Below are positions 14,383 through 14,629 of a stretch of DNA of 14,629 nt, in pieces. This DNA is from Caulobacteraceae bacterium (GTDB taxonomy: Bacteria > Pseudomonadota > Alphaproteobacteria > Caulobacterales > Caulobacteraceae), in the NCBI GenBank assembly GCA_028291305.1, contig JAQGII010000270.1, positions 1 through 14,629 on the forward strand, in the 5' to 3' direction. The position numbers were made by a program, and so were the translations under genes. How positions within the stretch are numbered: position 1 is the first letter of the stretch; each line of letters starts with the position of its first letter. A model generated the notes under the pieces. That model searched no databases. It was not told where the DNA came from and was given only the letters and a program-made list of their open reading frames with translations.

Positions 14383-14414
14383 ATTATATTTTACATTTTA
14401 ATTTAAATTATATA
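14383..14414. promoter_or_regulatory. Operator copy C (AT-rich palindrome)
   Basis: ATTATATTTTA (14383-14393) and TAAATTATATA (14404-14414) pair at 8 of 11 positions around a 10-nt spacer. The right arm is identical to that of copy B 8 kb away, and TTTACA, N5, then 12 of 13 core bases is shared with A and B. It lies between the divergent enolase and VOC genes, about 42 nt from the VOC start. Confidence 0.7.
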
Positions 14415-14455
14415 GGCTGGCCGCGCCACATCGGGAAAGCCTCGGACGACGGCGG

Positions 14456-14629
14456 ATGACCAGCCACAGCAAGCCCTTATCGGGCGCCCATCATATCCGC
14501 ATCCCCGTCAGTGACCCGGAGGCCGCCGCCGGCTGGTTCGCCGACCTGCTCGGCTATCAGAAGGCGTTCCCGTTCAAGACGGACGGCTCGGTGGTCGGCT
14601 GGGCCCTGCAGCACGCCGGCGGCGGGCCC
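14456..14629 (+). CDS. VOC / glyoxalase-like protein, partial (C-terminus beyond window)
   Basis: The first 58 residues of a vicinal-oxygen-chelate family protein. Seen: AHHIRIPVSDPEAAAGWFAD (11-30) and LLGY (31-34), the standard first beta-alpha-beta module, in which the His at 12 or 13 would be the first metal ligand. Members include glyoxalase I, extradiol dioxygenases and epimerases; the visible part cannot tell them apart. The ATG at 14456 has only a weak purine-rich leader (GACGACGGCGG), and no better upstream start is in frame. It diverges from the enolase gene, sharing the region that holds operator copy C, so it is probably co-regulated with the cluster. Confidence 0.75.
   Translation, partial: MTSHSKPLSGAHHIRIPVSDPEAAAGWFADLLGYQKAFPFKTDGSVVGWALQHAGGGP

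Noticed and set aside
12598..14406. A 602-codon open frame on the plus strand
   Set aside because: It runs antisense to the well-supported enolase and SnoaL-like genes. Its product is His/Asp/Arg/Leu-rich without recognisable domains, a typical shadow frame in GC-rich DNA.
1..14629. CRISPR array, tRNA, rRNA, prophage or toxin-antitoxin genes
   Set aside because: No regularly spaced direct repeats, clover-leaf structures or recognisable proteins of these classes were found on either strand.

Overview
The window looks like chromosomal DNA from a high-GC Gram-negative bacterium, most likely an alphaproteobacterium of the Caulobacterales/Sphingomonadales type. This is inferred from GC-rich codon use, a large TonB-dependent receptor paired with a carotenoid-oxygenase-family enzyme, a DUF3237 protein, a 217-residue transaldolase of the short (FSA/TalC-like) type, and Rut proteins resembling those I remember. 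No 16S rRNA or other taxonomic marker is present, so this is a soft call.

Left part (1-5006): pyrimidine-nitrogen (Rut) genes plus neighbours. rutB, rutC and rutD (partial at the window edge) run leftward as a tight operon with an 8-nt gap and a 4-nt overlap. Diverging from rutB is a D-2-hydroxyacid dehydrogenase. The shared 121-bp promoter region holds a dyad and a 16-bp element resembling the RutR operator. After the dehydrogenase comes an internally deleted remnant of an IS6-family transposase, then rutE and a rutF-like flavin reductase with overlapping stop and start. A short transaldolase follows, with an apparent TTG start. rutA, the oxygenase that opens the uracil ring, is not in the window. 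The Rut set is therefore split over two strands with unrelated genes and a mobile-element scar between the halves.

Right part (5101-14629): a separate, probably catabolic, locus. It has a DUF3237 protein and a MarR-family regulator (leftward), a lignostilbene-dioxygenase-like carotenoid cleavage oxygenase and a TonB-dependent receptor (rightward), then a leftward set comprising an enolase-superfamily enzyme (muconate-cycloisomerase-like), a SnoaL-like protein, an MFS transporter and a small orphan ORF. A VOC/glyoxalase-like gene starts rightward at the end. A long AT-rich palindrome occurs twice between the MarR gene and the oxygenase and again between the enolase gene and the VOC gene. This suggests one regulator controls both divergent promoters. 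The simplest model is uptake of a phenolic or stilbenoid compound across the outer membrane by the receptor, C=C cleavage by the oxygenase, and further processing by the enolase, SnoaL, DUF3237 and VOC proteins. The substrate is not proven by the sequence.

No tRNA, rRNA, CRISPR array, complete insertion sequence or prophage gene was seen.
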